From NCBI RefSeq assembly GCF_025567625.1, contig NZ_JAOQJC010000035.1, forward strand, positions 1 to 64,000: DNA of 64,000 nt, in the 5' to 3' direction. A model generated the notes under the pieces. That model searched no databases and was not told the DNA's origin. It worked only from the letters and a program-made list of their open reading frames with translations. The position numbers were made by a program, and so were the translations under genes. Positions 43,784-55,530 of this stretch are shown piece by piece (within the stretch, counting starts at the first letter, position 1; every line of letters starts with the position of its first letter). The DNA comes from Paenibacillus sp. J5C2022. Its GTDB lineage: Bacteria; Bacillota; Bacilli; Paenibacillales; Paenibacillaceae.

Positions 43784-45529
43784 ATGGAAATAAGAAAAAA
43801 ATGGTTTGTACTCATTTTATGTATGATGTTAGTTGGAGGGCTGTTAGCGGCGTGCACTTCGAAAAATAACAATGACACGCTACCGGCATCGACGGAAACG
43901 CCAAAAGAAACGGAAAAGCCGGATAGTACGAAAGAACCGGAAGCTACACCCGATCCCAACACCCCTGTAGTCGGCGGAGCCATCACGTTCAGCACCTTCA
44001 GTGATATCGTTGCACTCAACCCTATCTACATTCAGGACACTTCATCAGGCGATGTCGCCAACTTCGTTCTAGCTAAAATCTACGATTTCGACCGTGCGGG
44101 CAATGTGGTTGCCGAGCCTTGGTCTCTCGCCTCTGAGAAAGCGCAAATCTCCGAAGATGGACTTACATACACGATCAAACTGAAAAGCAACGCCAAGTGG
44201 AGCGACGGTCAGCCCGTCACAGCCGACGATATCATCTATACGTTCGAGACGATTATGAACAAGGATACAGGCGCTCCAGGCATTAGCAGCTTCGATAAAG
44301 TGGAAGCGATTACGAGAGTGGACGATCATACGGTCGATATCAAGCTGCAACAAGTATTCGCTCCTTTCGAGTATGTGCTTGTCACGGAAATTGTTCCCGC
44401 CCATATTCTGAAGGATGTGCCTCCGACGGAATTGAAGGACCATGCCTACGGTAAAGATCCCGCCAAGACGGTTACGAACGGGCCTTGGAAATGGTCGGAA
44501 TGGAAGCAAGGGCAATACCTGACATTCGATGCGAACCCGGACTACTGGGGAGAGACGAAGCCGAATATTCAGAAGGTGACCTTTAAAATATATGCAGATC
44601 AAAATACAGAAGTTCAGGCGTTGCTGAAAGGCGATATCGACAGTACTCAGGCCATTCCGTTGACGCAAGTGGAAGCGGTAAAGAAAGACGGCAATATTCG
44701 TGTCGGCTCCAAGCCTGGCCCGACGTACGAGTTCATCTCCATGAACTACGACAAAGCCAATTATCCTGACGAATATGTCCTGTTCCAGGGACAGAAAACA
44801 AGACAAGCGATAGCAACCGCGCTAAACCGCCAAGGGATGGTAGACAAAGTGCTGAAAGGCACGGGCGCGCTCATGAATGCGCCGTTCCTGCCGGGCTCAT
44901 GGGCTGATCCTGGCGATGCCGCCGTCAATTATCAGTACAATGTGGACGAAGCCAAGAAGCTGCTGGCAGATGATGGCTGGGTGCCTGGAGACGACGGCAT
45001 ATTGGTGAAGGACGGTCATCGCTTCTCCTTCGAGCTGCAGTACAACACGGGCAATAGCCGGCGCGAGCAAGTATCGCTCATTATTCAGCAGAATCTGAAA
45101 GATGTGGGCATTGAAGCGACGCCGAAAGGCATTGACTTCGCATCTTGGGTAGAGCAGAATCTGGTACCGGGCAAGTATCAGGCGGTGCTGTTGGGCTGGT
45201 CGCTTAGCAATCCCGACCCGGATAGCGAAAGCATATTTTCCTCCAAGTATTTCCCGCCGAACGGACAAAATATGGGCTGGTACAAAAACGAAAAGCTGGA
45301 TCAGCTGTGGGTAAACGGATATTCTACAGTCGACAGAGAAGAACGGAAAGCGATCTACAAGGAGATCGGGAAAGAAATCTCTACAGATCTGCCTTACGTA
45401 TTCCTGTATCAATACTCATTGCCGCAAGGCATTGGCCCACGTGTACACTTCGCAGAAGAGGATGCGCCAGAGCCTACGCTTCCATACGGCTCCTTCTTCC
45501 GTGTCATCAAATGGTGGGTGAGCGATTAA
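43784..45529 (+). CDS. Oligopeptide ABC transporter binding lipoprotein (SBP family 5)
   Basis: 581 residues. A lysine-rich start, hydrophobic stretch and lipobox LLAAC mark a surface lipoprotein, followed by a linker rich in T, E, P and K. The body has the family 5 signatures (WSDGQPVTADDIIYTFE, DPAKTVTNGPWKWSEWKQGQY). The likely ligand is an oligo- or dipeptide; nickel and some sugars are bound by relatives. GGGAGG precedes the ATG. It is the first gene of a complete five-gene importer. Confidence 0.93.
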   Translation: MEIRKKWFVLILCMMLVGGLLAACTSKNNNDTLPASTETPKETEKPDSTKEPEATPDPNTPVVGGAITFSTFSDIVALNPIYIQDTSSGDVANFVLAKIYDFDRAGNVVAEPWSLASEKAQISEDGLTYTIKLKSNAKWSDGQPVTADDIIYTFETIMNKDTGAPGISSFDKVEAITRVDDHTVDIKLQQVFAPFEYVLVTEIVPAHILKDVPPTELKDHAYGKDPAKTVTNGPWKWSEWKQGQYLTFDANPDYWGETKPNIQKVTFKIYADQNTEVQALLKGDIDSTQAIPLTQVEAVKKDGNIRVGSKPGPTYEFISMNYDKANYPDEYVLFQGQKTRQAIATALNRQGMVDKVLKGTGALMNAPFLPGSWADPGDAAVNYQYNVDEAKKLLADDGWVPGDDGILVKDGHRFSFELQYNTGNSRREQVSLIIQQNLKDVGIEATPKGIDFASWVEQNLVPGKYQAVLLGWSLSNPDPDSESIFSSKYFPPNGQNMGWYKNEKLDQLWVNGYSTVDREERKAIYKEIGKEISTDLPYVFLYQYSLPQGIGPRVHFAEEDAPEPTLPYGSFFRVIKWWVSD

Positions 45530-45630
45530 GTTAAGCCGGCATGTGAACAGTATGCAGGCAGTGAAGGGGAAGGAGCTGCTCCTTTCCCTTTTTTGCAGGC
45601 AATTACTTGACTGGAGGAGGGAGCTGCCTC

Positions 45631-46599
45631 ATGACGGAGTACTTGATACGACGTGTCGCCCAATCGGCGCTTGTGTTATTTCTTGTATCGATTGCGACGT
45701 TCGCGCTTATTCATGCGGCGCCTGGCGGGCCGACACAGATGATGATCGCTCCGGGACTTTCACCGGAAGCGATGGAGGTGCAGAAGCGGAATTTGGGCCT
45801 TGACCAGCCGGTTTATGTGCAATATGGCAAATGGGTAGGCGGACTGCTGCAAGGCGATCTGGGCCATACGTTTAAAAATCACGTACCTGTTGGCGATATA
45901 TTGTGGCCGACCATTAAAAATACATTTATTCTGATGGGAGCCGCATGGCTGCTATCCTTGATTATCGCAATTCCCTGGGGCATCTATAATAGCACAAGAG
46001 AATACGGACTGTCGGATCAGACGGCTTCGTTCATCGTTTATTTGGGATTTGCAATGCCCAGCTTCTGGTTCGGCATCATCTTGCAGCAGCAGTTCTCTCT
46101 GAAGCTGGATTGGCTGCCGTTGTCCGATATGTATACGATGGGCAAGGAAGGCGATCCCGTCGACCTGTTGCTCCATCTCATATTGCCTGTGACGGTGCTT
46201 TCGCTTGGCTTTCTTGCCGCTTATGTGAAGTATTCGCGGTCCAGCATGCTGGAGGTGCTTAATCAGGATTACATTCGCACCGCACGGGCGAAGGGTGTGA
46301 AGGAACGGGGAGTCATCTTCCGCCATGCGCTGCGCAATGCGCTAATACCTGTTATTACGGTGCTGGGCATGGATCTTCCGATATTGGTATCTGGCGCGGC
46401 TCTGACGGAGAATGTGTTCAACTGGCCCGGCATGGGGCGATTATTCGTTCAGATGGCCTTCTCTCGCGAGTACTCCGTACTGATGTCGATTACGATCGTA
46501 ACGGCCGTATTTGTCATCATCGGTAATCTGATCGCCGATATTTTGTATGCATTGGTGGACCCTAGAGTGCAGCTTGGCAAAGGAGGCGGGCGAAGATGA
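45631..46599 (+). CDS. Oligopeptide ABC transporter permease (DppB/OppB type)
   Basis: 322 residues from the ATG at 45631, with GGAGGAGGGAG upstream. It begins MTEYLIRRVAQSALVLFLVS, typical of the DppB class, with six membrane helices. The EAA loop reads YIRTARAKGVKERGVIFRHALRNALIP. It overlaps the next permease by 4 bp and forms the channel with it. Confidence 0.93.
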   Translation: MTEYLIRRVAQSALVLFLVSIATFALIHAAPGGPTQMMIAPGLSPEAMEVQKRNLGLDQPVYVQYGKWVGGLLQGDLGHTFKNHVPVGDILWPTIKNTFILMGAAWLLSLIIAIPWGIYNSTREYGLSDQTASFIVYLGFAMPSFWFGIILQQQFSLKLDWLPLSDMYTMGKEGDPVDLLLHLILPVTVLSLGFLAAYVKYSRSSMLEVLNQDYIRTARAKGVKERGVIFRHALRNALIPVITVLGMDLPILVSGAALTENVFNWPGMGRLFVQMAFSREYSVLMSITIVTAVFVIIGNLIADILYALVDPRVQLGKGGGRR

Positions 46600-47588
46600 G
46601 CGAAAATCGGCAAAGTCAAACGGAAGTGGCTGTAAAGCCGGTTGTTCCGAACAATAGGGGGATGAGGCGTGCCGCGTTGAAAAGCCCCAATGGGCCAATG
46701 CGAATGGCCTGGGGGAGATTCCGCAGGAACCCTTACGCCATGAGCGGATTGATCGTTCTGGCATTTTATGTACTGGTCGCCTTACTCGCCCATTGGATTG
46801 CTCCCTTCGACCCGGCCGAGATCGATTTGTTCCGCACGGATTTGCCGCCGGGAACGGAAAATCATTTGCTAGGTACGGATGAAGTGGGAAGAGATATTTT
46901 CTCTCGGCTGGTCTTTAGTACAAGAGTCTCGCTTATGGTAGGATTTGCGGTAGCGTTGGCTGCAGTTCTCATCGGAACTATTATAGGAGCAGTATCCGGT
47001 TACTTCGGGGGATGGATCGACACGGTGTGCATGCGATTGGTTGACGTCATGAATGCGCTTCCATTGCTATTCCTGAACATTCTGGTGCTTGCTATATTCG
47101 GAAGCAAATTCGAATACATGATCATCATACTGGCTCTAACGGGCTGGATGGGGGTAGCCAGACTTGTCCGAGGCAACTTCCTGCAATTGCGGGAAATGCA
47201 ATATGTGGAGGCAGCTAGGGCGATCGGCGTATCCAATTGGGGCATTATCTTCCGTCATCTGCTGCGCAATGCGAGTTATCCCATTATCGTTACCGCTACA
47301 TTAATGATAGGCGGCGCCATCTTGAGCGAATCCGCGCTCTCTTATTTGGGACTAGGCATTCAAGCGCCCGCGACAAGCTGGGGTCTTATGCTGAGCAACG
47401 CCCAGGAATTCATGCTCGTCAATCCCATGCTGGCACTGTATCCGGGGCTCTGTATTCTAACGCTGGTACTGGCTGTCAACTTCATTGGCGACGGCATTCA
47501 GCATGCGCTTAATCCCAGAAGCGATAAAGGCCTGACGGCGAGGAGGATGAAGCAATGGCGCAAAAAGTTCTCGAAATCAACGGTTTAA
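46596..47588 (+). CDS. Oligopeptide ABC transporter permease (DppC/OppC type)
   Basis: 330 residues. A cytoplasmic N-terminal tail precedes the OppC N-terminal segment (WGRFRRNPYAMSGLIVL) and six helices. The LLGTDEVGRDIFSRL motif is typical, and the EAA loop is YVEAARAIGVSNWGIIFRHLLRNA. Its coding end overlaps the next ATPase gene by 34 bp. Confidence 0.93.
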   Translation: MSENRQSQTEVAVKPVVPNNRGMRRAALKSPNGPMRMAWGRFRRNPYAMSGLIVLAFYVLVALLAHWIAPFDPAEIDLFRTDLPPGTENHLLGTDEVGRDIFSRLVFSTRVSLMVGFAVALAAVLIGTIIGAVSGYFGGWIDTVCMRLVDVMNALPLLFLNILVLAIFGSKFEYMIIILALTGWMGVARLVRGNFLQLREMQYVEAARAIGVSNWGIIFRHLLRNASYPIIVTATLMIGGAILSESALSYLGLGIQAPATSWGLMLSNAQEFMLVNPMLALYPGLCILTLVLAVNFIGDGIQHALNPRSDKGLTARRMKQWRKKFSKSTV

Positions 47589-48541
47589 CGACCGGCTTCC
47601 TGGCGGAGAAGGAAATCGTGAAGGCGACCGATCGCGTCAACCTGCAATTGGAGAAAGGGAAGACGTTATGTCTTGTAGGCGAATCAGGCAGCGGCAAGAG
47701 CGTGACCTCGCTGGCGATCATGCGTTTGATCGAATTTTCGGGAGGGCGTATTCTGGAAGGCAGCATTGCGTTCCAGAAGCAGGACTTGGCCAAGAAGACG
47801 CAGGAAGAGATGCTACATATTCGAGGCAACAAGATCGCGATGATCTTCCAGGACCCTATGACGGCGCTTAACCCGGTATTTACGGTAGGTGAACAAATAG
47901 CGGAAAGCTTGCGGCTCCATCAAGGTATGAAGAAGGAGAAAGCGTGGACGGAAGCGATCAAGCTGCTGCGGCTGGTCGGCATTCCTTCGCCGGAGCTGAG
48001 GGTGAAGCAATATCCGCATGAACTGTCCGGCGGCATGTGCCAGCGGGTCGTCATTGCCATCGCGCTTGCCTGCAGGCCGGATGTGCTCATCGCCGACGAG
48101 CCGACGACGGCGCTGGATGTGACGGTGCAGGCGCAGATCCTGGATCTGCTCAGAAGTCTGCAGAAGGAGATTGGCATGTCCATCTTGCTCATTACCCATG
48201 ACATGGGGGTAGCCGCCGAAATGGCGGATCGCATCGCCGTTATGTATGCCGGCGCGATCGTGGAGGAAGGAGATGCGACTGCGATATTCGACAAGCCCAG
48301 CCATCCCTATACGACCGGATTGCTGCAGTCCATTCCGGGACTGGAGGGGGAACGGGGCCATGAGCTGTATACGATTGCGGGTACGATTCCGCCGCTCAGC
48401 GCGTTGCCGTCCGGCTGCCGTTTTCACCCCAGATGCCCTCACGTGATGGACAAGTGCAGAGCGGTGTCGCCTCCGTCCATGACCGTGGGCGATCGTCATA
48501 CGAGTGCATGCTGGCTGTATGAGGAGGGGGAGCGAGCGTGA
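47555..48541 (+). CDS. Oligopeptide ABC transporter ATPase (DppD/OppD type)
   Basis: 328 residues. Walker A is GESGSGKS, signature LSGGMCQRV, Walker B VLIADEPTTALD. The C-terminal extension has a cysteine-rich segment CRFHPRCPHVMDKC, which binds an iron-sulfur cluster in relatives. It pairs with the next ATPase to power the importer. Confidence 0.94.
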   Translation: MAQKVLEINGLTTGFLAEKEIVKATDRVNLQLEKGKTLCLVGESGSGKSVTSLAIMRLIEFSGGRILEGSIAFQKQDLAKKTQEEMLHIRGNKIAMIFQDPMTALNPVFTVGEQIAESLRLHQGMKKEKAWTEAIKLLRLVGIPSPELRVKQYPHELSGGMCQRVVIAIALACRPDVLIADEPTTALDVTVQAQILDLLRSLQKEIGMSILLITHDMGVAAEMADRIAVMYAGAIVEEGDATAIFDKPSHPYTTGLLQSIPGLEGERGHELYTIAGTIPPLSALPSGCRFHPRCPHVMDKCRAVSPPSMTVGDRHTSACWLYEEGERA

Positions 48542-49512
48542 AGACAGATGCGATTATTGAAGCGAGAAGGGTGAAGAAGTACTTTCCTATCAAGAAAGGG
48601 CTGTTCAATCGGGTAGCAGGTTATGTGAAAGCGGTGGATGACGTGAGTTTCTCCATAAAAGGGGGAGAAACGTTCGGACTGGTCGGCGAATCCGGCTGCG
48701 GCAAGTCGACGCTGGGCCGGGTGCTGCTGCAGTTGCAGCAGGCAACTGGGGGCGAGGTAATCTTCCGCGGCCAATCCATTCACGCTCTCCACGGCGGCGG
48801 GCTGAAGGCGGTGCGCAGGGACATGCAGATCATCTTCCAGGACCCCTATGGATCGCTCAATCCGCGCATTCAGGTACGGGATATTATCGGCGAGCCGTTG
48901 CGCGTTCATCTGAATACGAAGCGGAGCGAGATGGATAAGCGTGTCGTCGAGCTGATGGAGCTTGTCGGTCTGGATGCGAACAGACGCTACCGCTATCCGC
49001 ATGAATTCTCTGGAGGTCAGCGTCAGCGAATTGGCATCGCTAGGGCGATTGCACTGAATCCGAAGTTCATAGTCGCCGATGAGGCGGTATCCGCTCTTGA
49101 CGTATCAGTACAGTCGCAGGTGCTGAACCTGCTCAAGAAGCTGCAGAAGGAGCTGGGGTTGACGCTGCTGTTCATCGCGCACGGGCTTCACGTCGTCAGA
49201 CACATATCCGATCGGATAGGCGTCATGTACTTGGGCAAGCTCGTGGAGATATCGCCTACCGACGAGCTGTTTCAGAAACCTCTGCACCCTTACACGGCAG
49301 CGCTGCTAAGCTCTATTCCGACACCTGATCCGCGCAGGAAGAGAGAGCGGATCATTCTGCAGGGGGACGTTCCGTCGCCTGCATATCCGCCGTCGGGCTG
49401 CCGCTTCCATCCGCGCTGTCCCATGGCCCAGCCGCGATGCGGAGTCGAAGAACCCGTATTGCAGTCGGCGGAAGAAGGGCGGCAAGTTGCCTGCCATTTT
49501 CCGCTTCTGTAA
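48538..49512 (+). CDS. Oligopeptide ABC transporter ATPase (DppF/OppF type)
   Basis: 324 residues, GTG start overlapping the previous gene by 4 bp. Walker A is GESGCGKS, signature FSGGQRQRIGIARAI, Walker B FIVADEAVSALD; the usual EPT is EAV, common in the OppF branch. The C-terminal CRFHPRCPMAQPRC again matches the family. It is the last gene of the importer and is followed by a terminator. Confidence 0.94.
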   Translation: MKTDAIIEARRVKKYFPIKKGLFNRVAGYVKAVDDVSFSIKGGETFGLVGESGCGKSTLGRVLLQLQQATGGEVIFRGQSIHALHGGGLKAVRRDMQIIFQDPYGSLNPRIQVRDIIGEPLRVHLNTKRSEMDKRVVELMELVGLDANRRYRYPHEFSGGQRQRIGIARAIALNPKFIVADEAVSALDVSVQSQVLNLLKKLQKELGLTLLFIAHGLHVVRHISDRIGVMYLGKLVEISPTDELFQKPLHPYTAALLSSIPTPDPRRKRERIILQGDVPSPAYPPSGCRFHPRCPMAQPRCGVEEPVLQSAEEGRQVACHFPLL

Positions 49513-49524
49513 CATACCCCTTTC

Positions 49525-49568
49525 AGGGATTTGTTCCGCGCCTTTAGCAGAGAACGGATCCCTTTTTT
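49525..49568 (+). terminator. Terminator of the oligopeptide operon
   Basis: AGGGAT-TT-GTTC pairs with GAAC-GG-ATCCCT, followed by six T. It lies 12 bp past the last ATPase gene. Confidence 0.85.
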
Positions 49569-49609
49569 GTGCGTGAATGGATGATGGAAATAAGAGAAGG
49601 AATATGTAC

Positions 49610-49639
49610 TTGACATCGGTATGTCGTAGGTGATAATAT
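49610..49639 (+). promoter_or_regulatory. Promoter of the str operon
   Basis: TTGACA (49610-49615) and TAATAT (49634-49639) with an 18-bp spacer, or GATAAT with 16. It gives rpsL-rpsG-fusA its own start independent of rpoBC, which ends at a terminator 7.4 kb upstream. Confidence 0.75.
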
Positions 49640-49772
49640 ATCGAAGTGTGCCTAATGACCAGGTTTGAGTTACTGTGTGCTTTGTTATGAACCGCCTGGA
49701 TCTGTGGGCTTAAATAATGGGTGATATGTCTACCAATATAAATGACATGACTATGGGGAAGGGGGTGGCAAC

Positions 49773-50192
49773 ATGCCAACAATTAACCAGCTCGTTCGCA
49801 AAGGTCGTCAAGCGAAAGTCGTCAAATCGAAATCGCCAGCTCTGCAAAGAGGCTTCAACGCGCTCAAGCGTGAGGCTACGGACATCAGCTCTCCACAAAA
49901 ACGCGGTGTCTGCACTCGTGTAGGTACAATGACTCCGAAGAAGCCGAACTCCGCACTTCGTAAATATGCGCGTGTACGTCTGACTAACCGTGTCGAGGTT
50001 ACAGCATACATCGGCGGTATCGGTCACAACCTGCAAGAGCACAGCGTTGTTCTTATCCGTGGAGGCCGTGTTAAAGACCTTCCGGGTGTACGTTATCACA
50101 TCGTTCGCGGTGCGCTTGATACTGCAGGCGTGAACAACCGTATGCAAGCTCGTTCCAAGTACGGTACGAAGCGTCCTAAAGCTAAGAAATAA
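49773..50192 (+). CDS. rpsL: Ribosomal protein uS12
   Basis: 139 residues. The decoding-site loop TPKKPNSALRK keeps the lysine whose change gives streptomycin resistance, and KDLPGVRYHIVRG is also wild-type. It monitors codon-anticodon pairing in the 30S A site. It is the first gene of the str operon. In relatives an L7Ae-like gene precedes it; here a transporter operon does. Confidence 0.98.
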   Translation: MPTINQLVRKGRQAKVVKSKSPALQRGFNALKREATDISSPQKRGVCTRVGTMTPKKPNSALRKYARVRLTNRVEVTAYIGGIGHNLQEHSVVLIRGGRVKDLPGVRYHIVRGALDTAGVNNRMQARSKYGTKRPKAKK

Positions 50193-50259
50193 GAGGTATA
50201 ACTCCATAGAGTTCATACCACGCTAGAACAATGACTACTAGAGGAAAGGGGGACTTCTC

Positions 50260-50730
50260 ATGCCACGCAAAGGTCCTGTAACGAAACGTGATGTGCTGCC
50301 GGATCCGGTGTATAACAGCAAGCTGGTTACGCGCCTGATCAACCGTATCATGATCGACGGTAAGAGAGGCGTTGCACAAACGCTGTTGTATGATGCTTTC
50401 AAGCTGATTCAAGAGCGCACAGGCAATGACCCGATGGAAGTTTTTGAAACAGCTTTGAAAAACATTATGCCCGTACTTGAGGTTAAAGCACGCCGCGTAG
50501 GCGGTGCCAACTATCAAGTGCCAATCGAGGTGAAACCAGAACGCCGTACGGCTCTGGCGCTTCGCTGGCTGGTAAACTATTCGCGCAATCGCGGCGAGAA
50601 GACGATGCAAGAGCGTCTGGCTGCCGAGATTATCGATGCTTCCAACAACACTGGCGCATCCGTGAAGAAGCGTGAAGACACGCACAAAATGGCAGAAGCG
50701 AACAAAGCATTCGCTCACTACCGTTGGTAG
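50260..50730 (+). CDS. rpsG: Ribosomal protein uS7
   Basis: 156 residues, with the MPRKGPVTKRDVLPDP start and the C-terminal HKMAEANKAFAHYRW of the family. It organises the 3' domain of 16S rRNA at the E site and is the classical autoregulator of the str operon. AAAGGGGG precedes the ATG. Confidence 0.98.
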   Translation: MPRKGPVTKRDVLPDPVYNSKLVTRLINRIMIDGKRGVAQTLLYDAFKLIQERTGNDPMEVFETALKNIMPVLEVKARRVGGANYQVPIEVKPERRTALALRWLVNYSRNRGEKTMQERLAAEIIDASNNTGASVKKREDTHKMAEANKAFAHYRW

Positions 50731-50760
50731 AATGACCATATTAGAGAGGAGACAGACATT

Positions 50761-52833
<2,073 letters not shown>

Positions 52834-52852
52834 CACCTAACGCAAGGAATTT

Positions 52853-52901
52853 CTTGGTGTCGGCCGTCATCAGGTATGTTACTATTCTAGGTGTCGGCCC
52901 C
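52853..52901 (+). repeat. Short direct repeat in the fusA-tuf gap
   Basis: GGTGTCGGCC occurs at 52856-52865 and 52890-52899, 34 bp apart, with similar flanks (CTTGGTGTCGGCCGTCA and CTAGGTGTCGGCCCCCA). An ACACC upstream near 52834 could pair with either copy, giving two alternative stems before tuf. Function unknown. Confidence 0.5.
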
Positions 52902-52941
52902 CACATAAAAAATCAAGTGAAATTGAGGAGGTTCAAGTTCA

Positions 52942-54132
52942 ATGGCTAAGGCAAAATTTGAACGTAATAAACCGCATGTTAACATCGGTACAATCGGTCA
53001 CGTTGACCATGGTAAAACAACTCTGACTGCTGCAATCACAACTGTACTTTCCAAAACTTACGGTGGTGCTGCAGTAGCATTCGACCAAATCGACAAAGCT
53101 CCGGAAGAGCGCGAGCGCGGTATCACGATCTCCACAGCTCACGTTGAGTACGAGACTCCTAACCGTCACTATGCTCACGTTGACTGCCCAGGTCACGCCG
53201 ACTACGTTAAAAACATGATCACTGGTGCTGCTCAAATGGACGGCGCTATCCTGGTTGTATCCGCAACTGACGGCCCTATGCCGCAAACTCGCGAGCACAT
53301 CCTGCTGTCCCGCCAAGTAGGGGTTCCATACATCGTTGTATTCATGAACAAATGCGACATGGTTGAAGACGAAGAGCTTCTGGAACTGGTTGAAATGGAA
53401 GTTCGCGACCTTCTGTCCGAGTACGACTTCCCTGGCGACGACACGCCAGTAATCAAGGGTTCCGCTCGTGAAGCGCTGATGAATCCTGATGGCGACTGGG
53501 CTAAGAAAGTCGTTGAAATGTTCGAGATCATCGACACTTACATCCCTAACCCAGAGCGCGACACTGACAAGCCGTTCCTGATGCCTGTCGAGGACGTGTT
53601 CACAATCACTGGTCGCGGTACAGTTGCTACTGGCCGCGTTGAGCGTGGTGCCGTTAAAGTCGGCGACGAGATCGAAATCATCGGTCTTCAAGAAGAAACC
53701 CGCAAATGCGTTGTTACTGGCGTAGAGATGTTCCGCAAATTGCTGGACTACGCTGAAGCTGGCGACAACATCGGTGCTCTTCTTCGCGGTGTAGATCGTA
53801 AAGACATCGAGCGTGGACAAGTATTGGCTAAGCCGGGTTCCGTTAAGCCTCATACAAAATTCACAGCTCAAGTATACGTTCTGACTAAAGAAGAGGGTGG
53901 CCGTCATAAGCCATTCTTCACTGGATACCGTCCTCAGTTCTACTTCCGTACAACTGACGTAACAGGTATCATCAACCTGCCAGAAGGTACTGAAATGGTT
54001 ATGCCTGGCGACAACATCACAGTTACTGTCGAGCTGATCGCTCCAATCGCGGTTGAGCTTGGTACGAAGTTCTCCATCCGTGAGGGCGGCCGTACAGTTG
54101 GCGCTGGTTCCGTAGCTACAATCGAAGCGTAA
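52942..54132 (+). CDS. tuf: Elongation factor Tu
   Basis: 396 residues. G1 GHVDHGKTTLTAAI, G3 DCPGHADYVKNM, G4 NKCDM, and effector-loop region RERGITISTAHVEYET are intact. It delivers aminoacyl-tRNA to the ribosome. GAGGAGG precedes the ATG. Codon use is strongly optimised, as expected for the most abundant protein. A strong terminator follows. Confidence 0.98.
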   Translation: MAKAKFERNKPHVNIGTIGHVDHGKTTLTAAITTVLSKTYGGAAVAFDQIDKAPEERERGITISTAHVEYETPNRHYAHVDCPGHADYVKNMITGAAQMDGAILVVSATDGPMPQTREHILLSRQVGVPYIVVFMNKCDMVEDEELLELVEMEVRDLLSEYDFPGDDTPVIKGSAREALMNPDGDWAKKVVEMFEIIDTYIPNPERDTDKPFLMPVEDVFTITGRGTVATGRVERGAVKVGDEIEIIGLQEETRKCVVTGVEMFRKLLDYAEAGDNIGALLRGVDRKDIERGQVLAKPGSVKPHTKFTAQVYVLTKEEGGRHKPFFTGYRPQFYFRTTDVTGIINLPEGTEMVMPGDNITVTVELIAPIAVELGTKFSIREGGRTVGAGSVATIEA

Positions 54133-54162
54133 GCTTACAGCGGCGATAGCCGCTTATATAAG

Positions 54163-54210
54163 GAAGCTGCTCCCGAGTCATGGTTTCATGACTGGGCGCA
54201 GCTTCTTTTT
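54163..54210 (+). terminator. Terminator after tuf
   Basis: Long stem: GAAGCTGC pairs with GCAGCTTC, and AGTCATG pairs with CATGACT around the loop GTTT; T5 follows. The remaining 247 bp before the next gene (54211-54457) show no clear promoter, repeat or RNA element. Confidence 0.88.
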
Positions 54211-54457
54211 GTGTATGAACATGACCATCCTCTTCTTGCCAACTACGCGATTAGCAGCATTTAAGGATTGACTCGTTGGCGATAGTCACTTTAATATAGT
54301 GAAATAGCTAATTGCTTGTCCAGCGGCATATGCGTAGATGGTCAGCTCCTTCCGCTTTAGCGGGAAGCTGTGAAAAAGCGGAAAAGCGTTGCCGTACGCA
54401 GGTTATAACGCATTGTGACAAGTAAGCATTCCAAGATCAGGGAGAGGGGCAGTCTAA

Positions 54458-55513
54458 ATGAAAAAGAAAATGTGGCTAGGTCTTGCGCTTGCGGCCGTTA
54501 TGGTTGTCATGACAGCATGCGGCGGGGGGAACGCGGGGAAAACAGATGGCAGCAACGTCAAGAGCGGCTCGGAGTCGGGCAATGAGCAAGCGGAAAAAGA
54601 AAAGACGTATACTGTGGCCATCTCGCAAATCATCGAGCATCCATCGCTGGATGCGACGCGCGACGGATTCCTTGCAGCGTTAGCCGATGCAGGATTCGAA
54701 CAGGGCAAAAACTTGAAGATAGATTACAACAACGCGCAAGGCGAGGCGTCCAACGTGAAATCGATCTCGGAGAAAATTGCTGCTTCCAAAGCTGACCTTG
54801 CCTTCGGCATCGCTACCCCGACCACGCAAGGGCTGGTGGACGAAGTGAAGGATAAGCCTATTCTGTTCGCGGCGGTTACCGATCCGGTAGATGCTGGCAT
54901 CGTAGAAGCGCTTCAGGCAACTGGCGGCAACGTGACTGGCGCGGCGGATACGAATCCGGACGCGATCGTGAAGACAATGGATTTCATTGCGGCTGAGCTT
55001 CCGGACGTGAAGAAAGTGGGAATTATTCTGAATGAAGGCGAGCCGAACGCCGTCGTCATGAGCTCCATCGCAGAGGAGGCGCTCGCTGCTCACGATATTG
55101 AATTGGTGAAGGCACCGGTCGTCAACAGCTCCGACATTCAACAAGCGGCGCAGTCGTTGGTGGGCCGTGTGGACGCCATCTATATTACGCTGGACAATAT
55201 GGTCGTGACGGGAGCCGACGCCATCATCGAAGTGGCCAATGAGCAGGATATTCCGTTCTTCTCCGCTGACCGTGATACAGTCGAGAAAGGCGCGTTCGCA
55301 ACTGTCGGATTCAAGTACTACGATCATGGTTATGAAGCCGGTCAGATGGCAGTGGAAATATTGAACGGCAAAGACCCTGGCGAGATGGATGTGACGATGC
55401 CGCAAAAACTGGATTTCATTATCAATCTGAAGGCTGCTGCAGAGCAGGGGATTGAAGTGACAGATGCGATGAAAGCACACGTGAAGGACCCTGCCAACAA
55501 CATTATTGAGTAG
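54458..55513 (+). CDS. ABC transporter substrate-binding lipoprotein (PF04392 type)
   Basis: 351 residues. Signal sequence with lipobox TAC (VVMTACGGG). The body begins YTVAISQIIEHPSLDATRDGFLAAL and contains AVTDPVDAGIV and VGIILNEGEPNAVV, typical of the ABC_sub_bind family (COG2984). Relatives in streptococci have been proposed to bind tryptophan (TrpX), but no T-box or Trp signal is visible here, so the ligand is unknown. It leads a three-gene importer between tuf and rpsJ. Confidence 0.9.
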   Translation: MKKKMWLGLALAAVMVVMTACGGGNAGKTDGSNVKSGSESGNEQAEKEKTYTVAISQIIEHPSLDATRDGFLAALADAGFEQGKNLKIDYNNAQGEASNVKSISEKIAASKADLAFGIATPTTQGLVDEVKDKPILFAAVTDPVDAGIVEALQATGGNVTGAADTNPDAIVKTMDFIAAELPDVKKVGIILNEGEPNAVVMSSIAEEALAAHDIELVKAPVVNSSDIQQAAQSLVGRVDAIYITLDNMVVTGADAIIEVANEQDIPFFSADRDTVEKGAFATVGFKYYDHGYEAGQMAVEILNGKDPGEMDVTMPQKLDFIINLKAAAEQGIEVTDAMKAHVKDPANNIIE

Positions 55514-55530
55514 CTTAGGAGGCGGATAGC

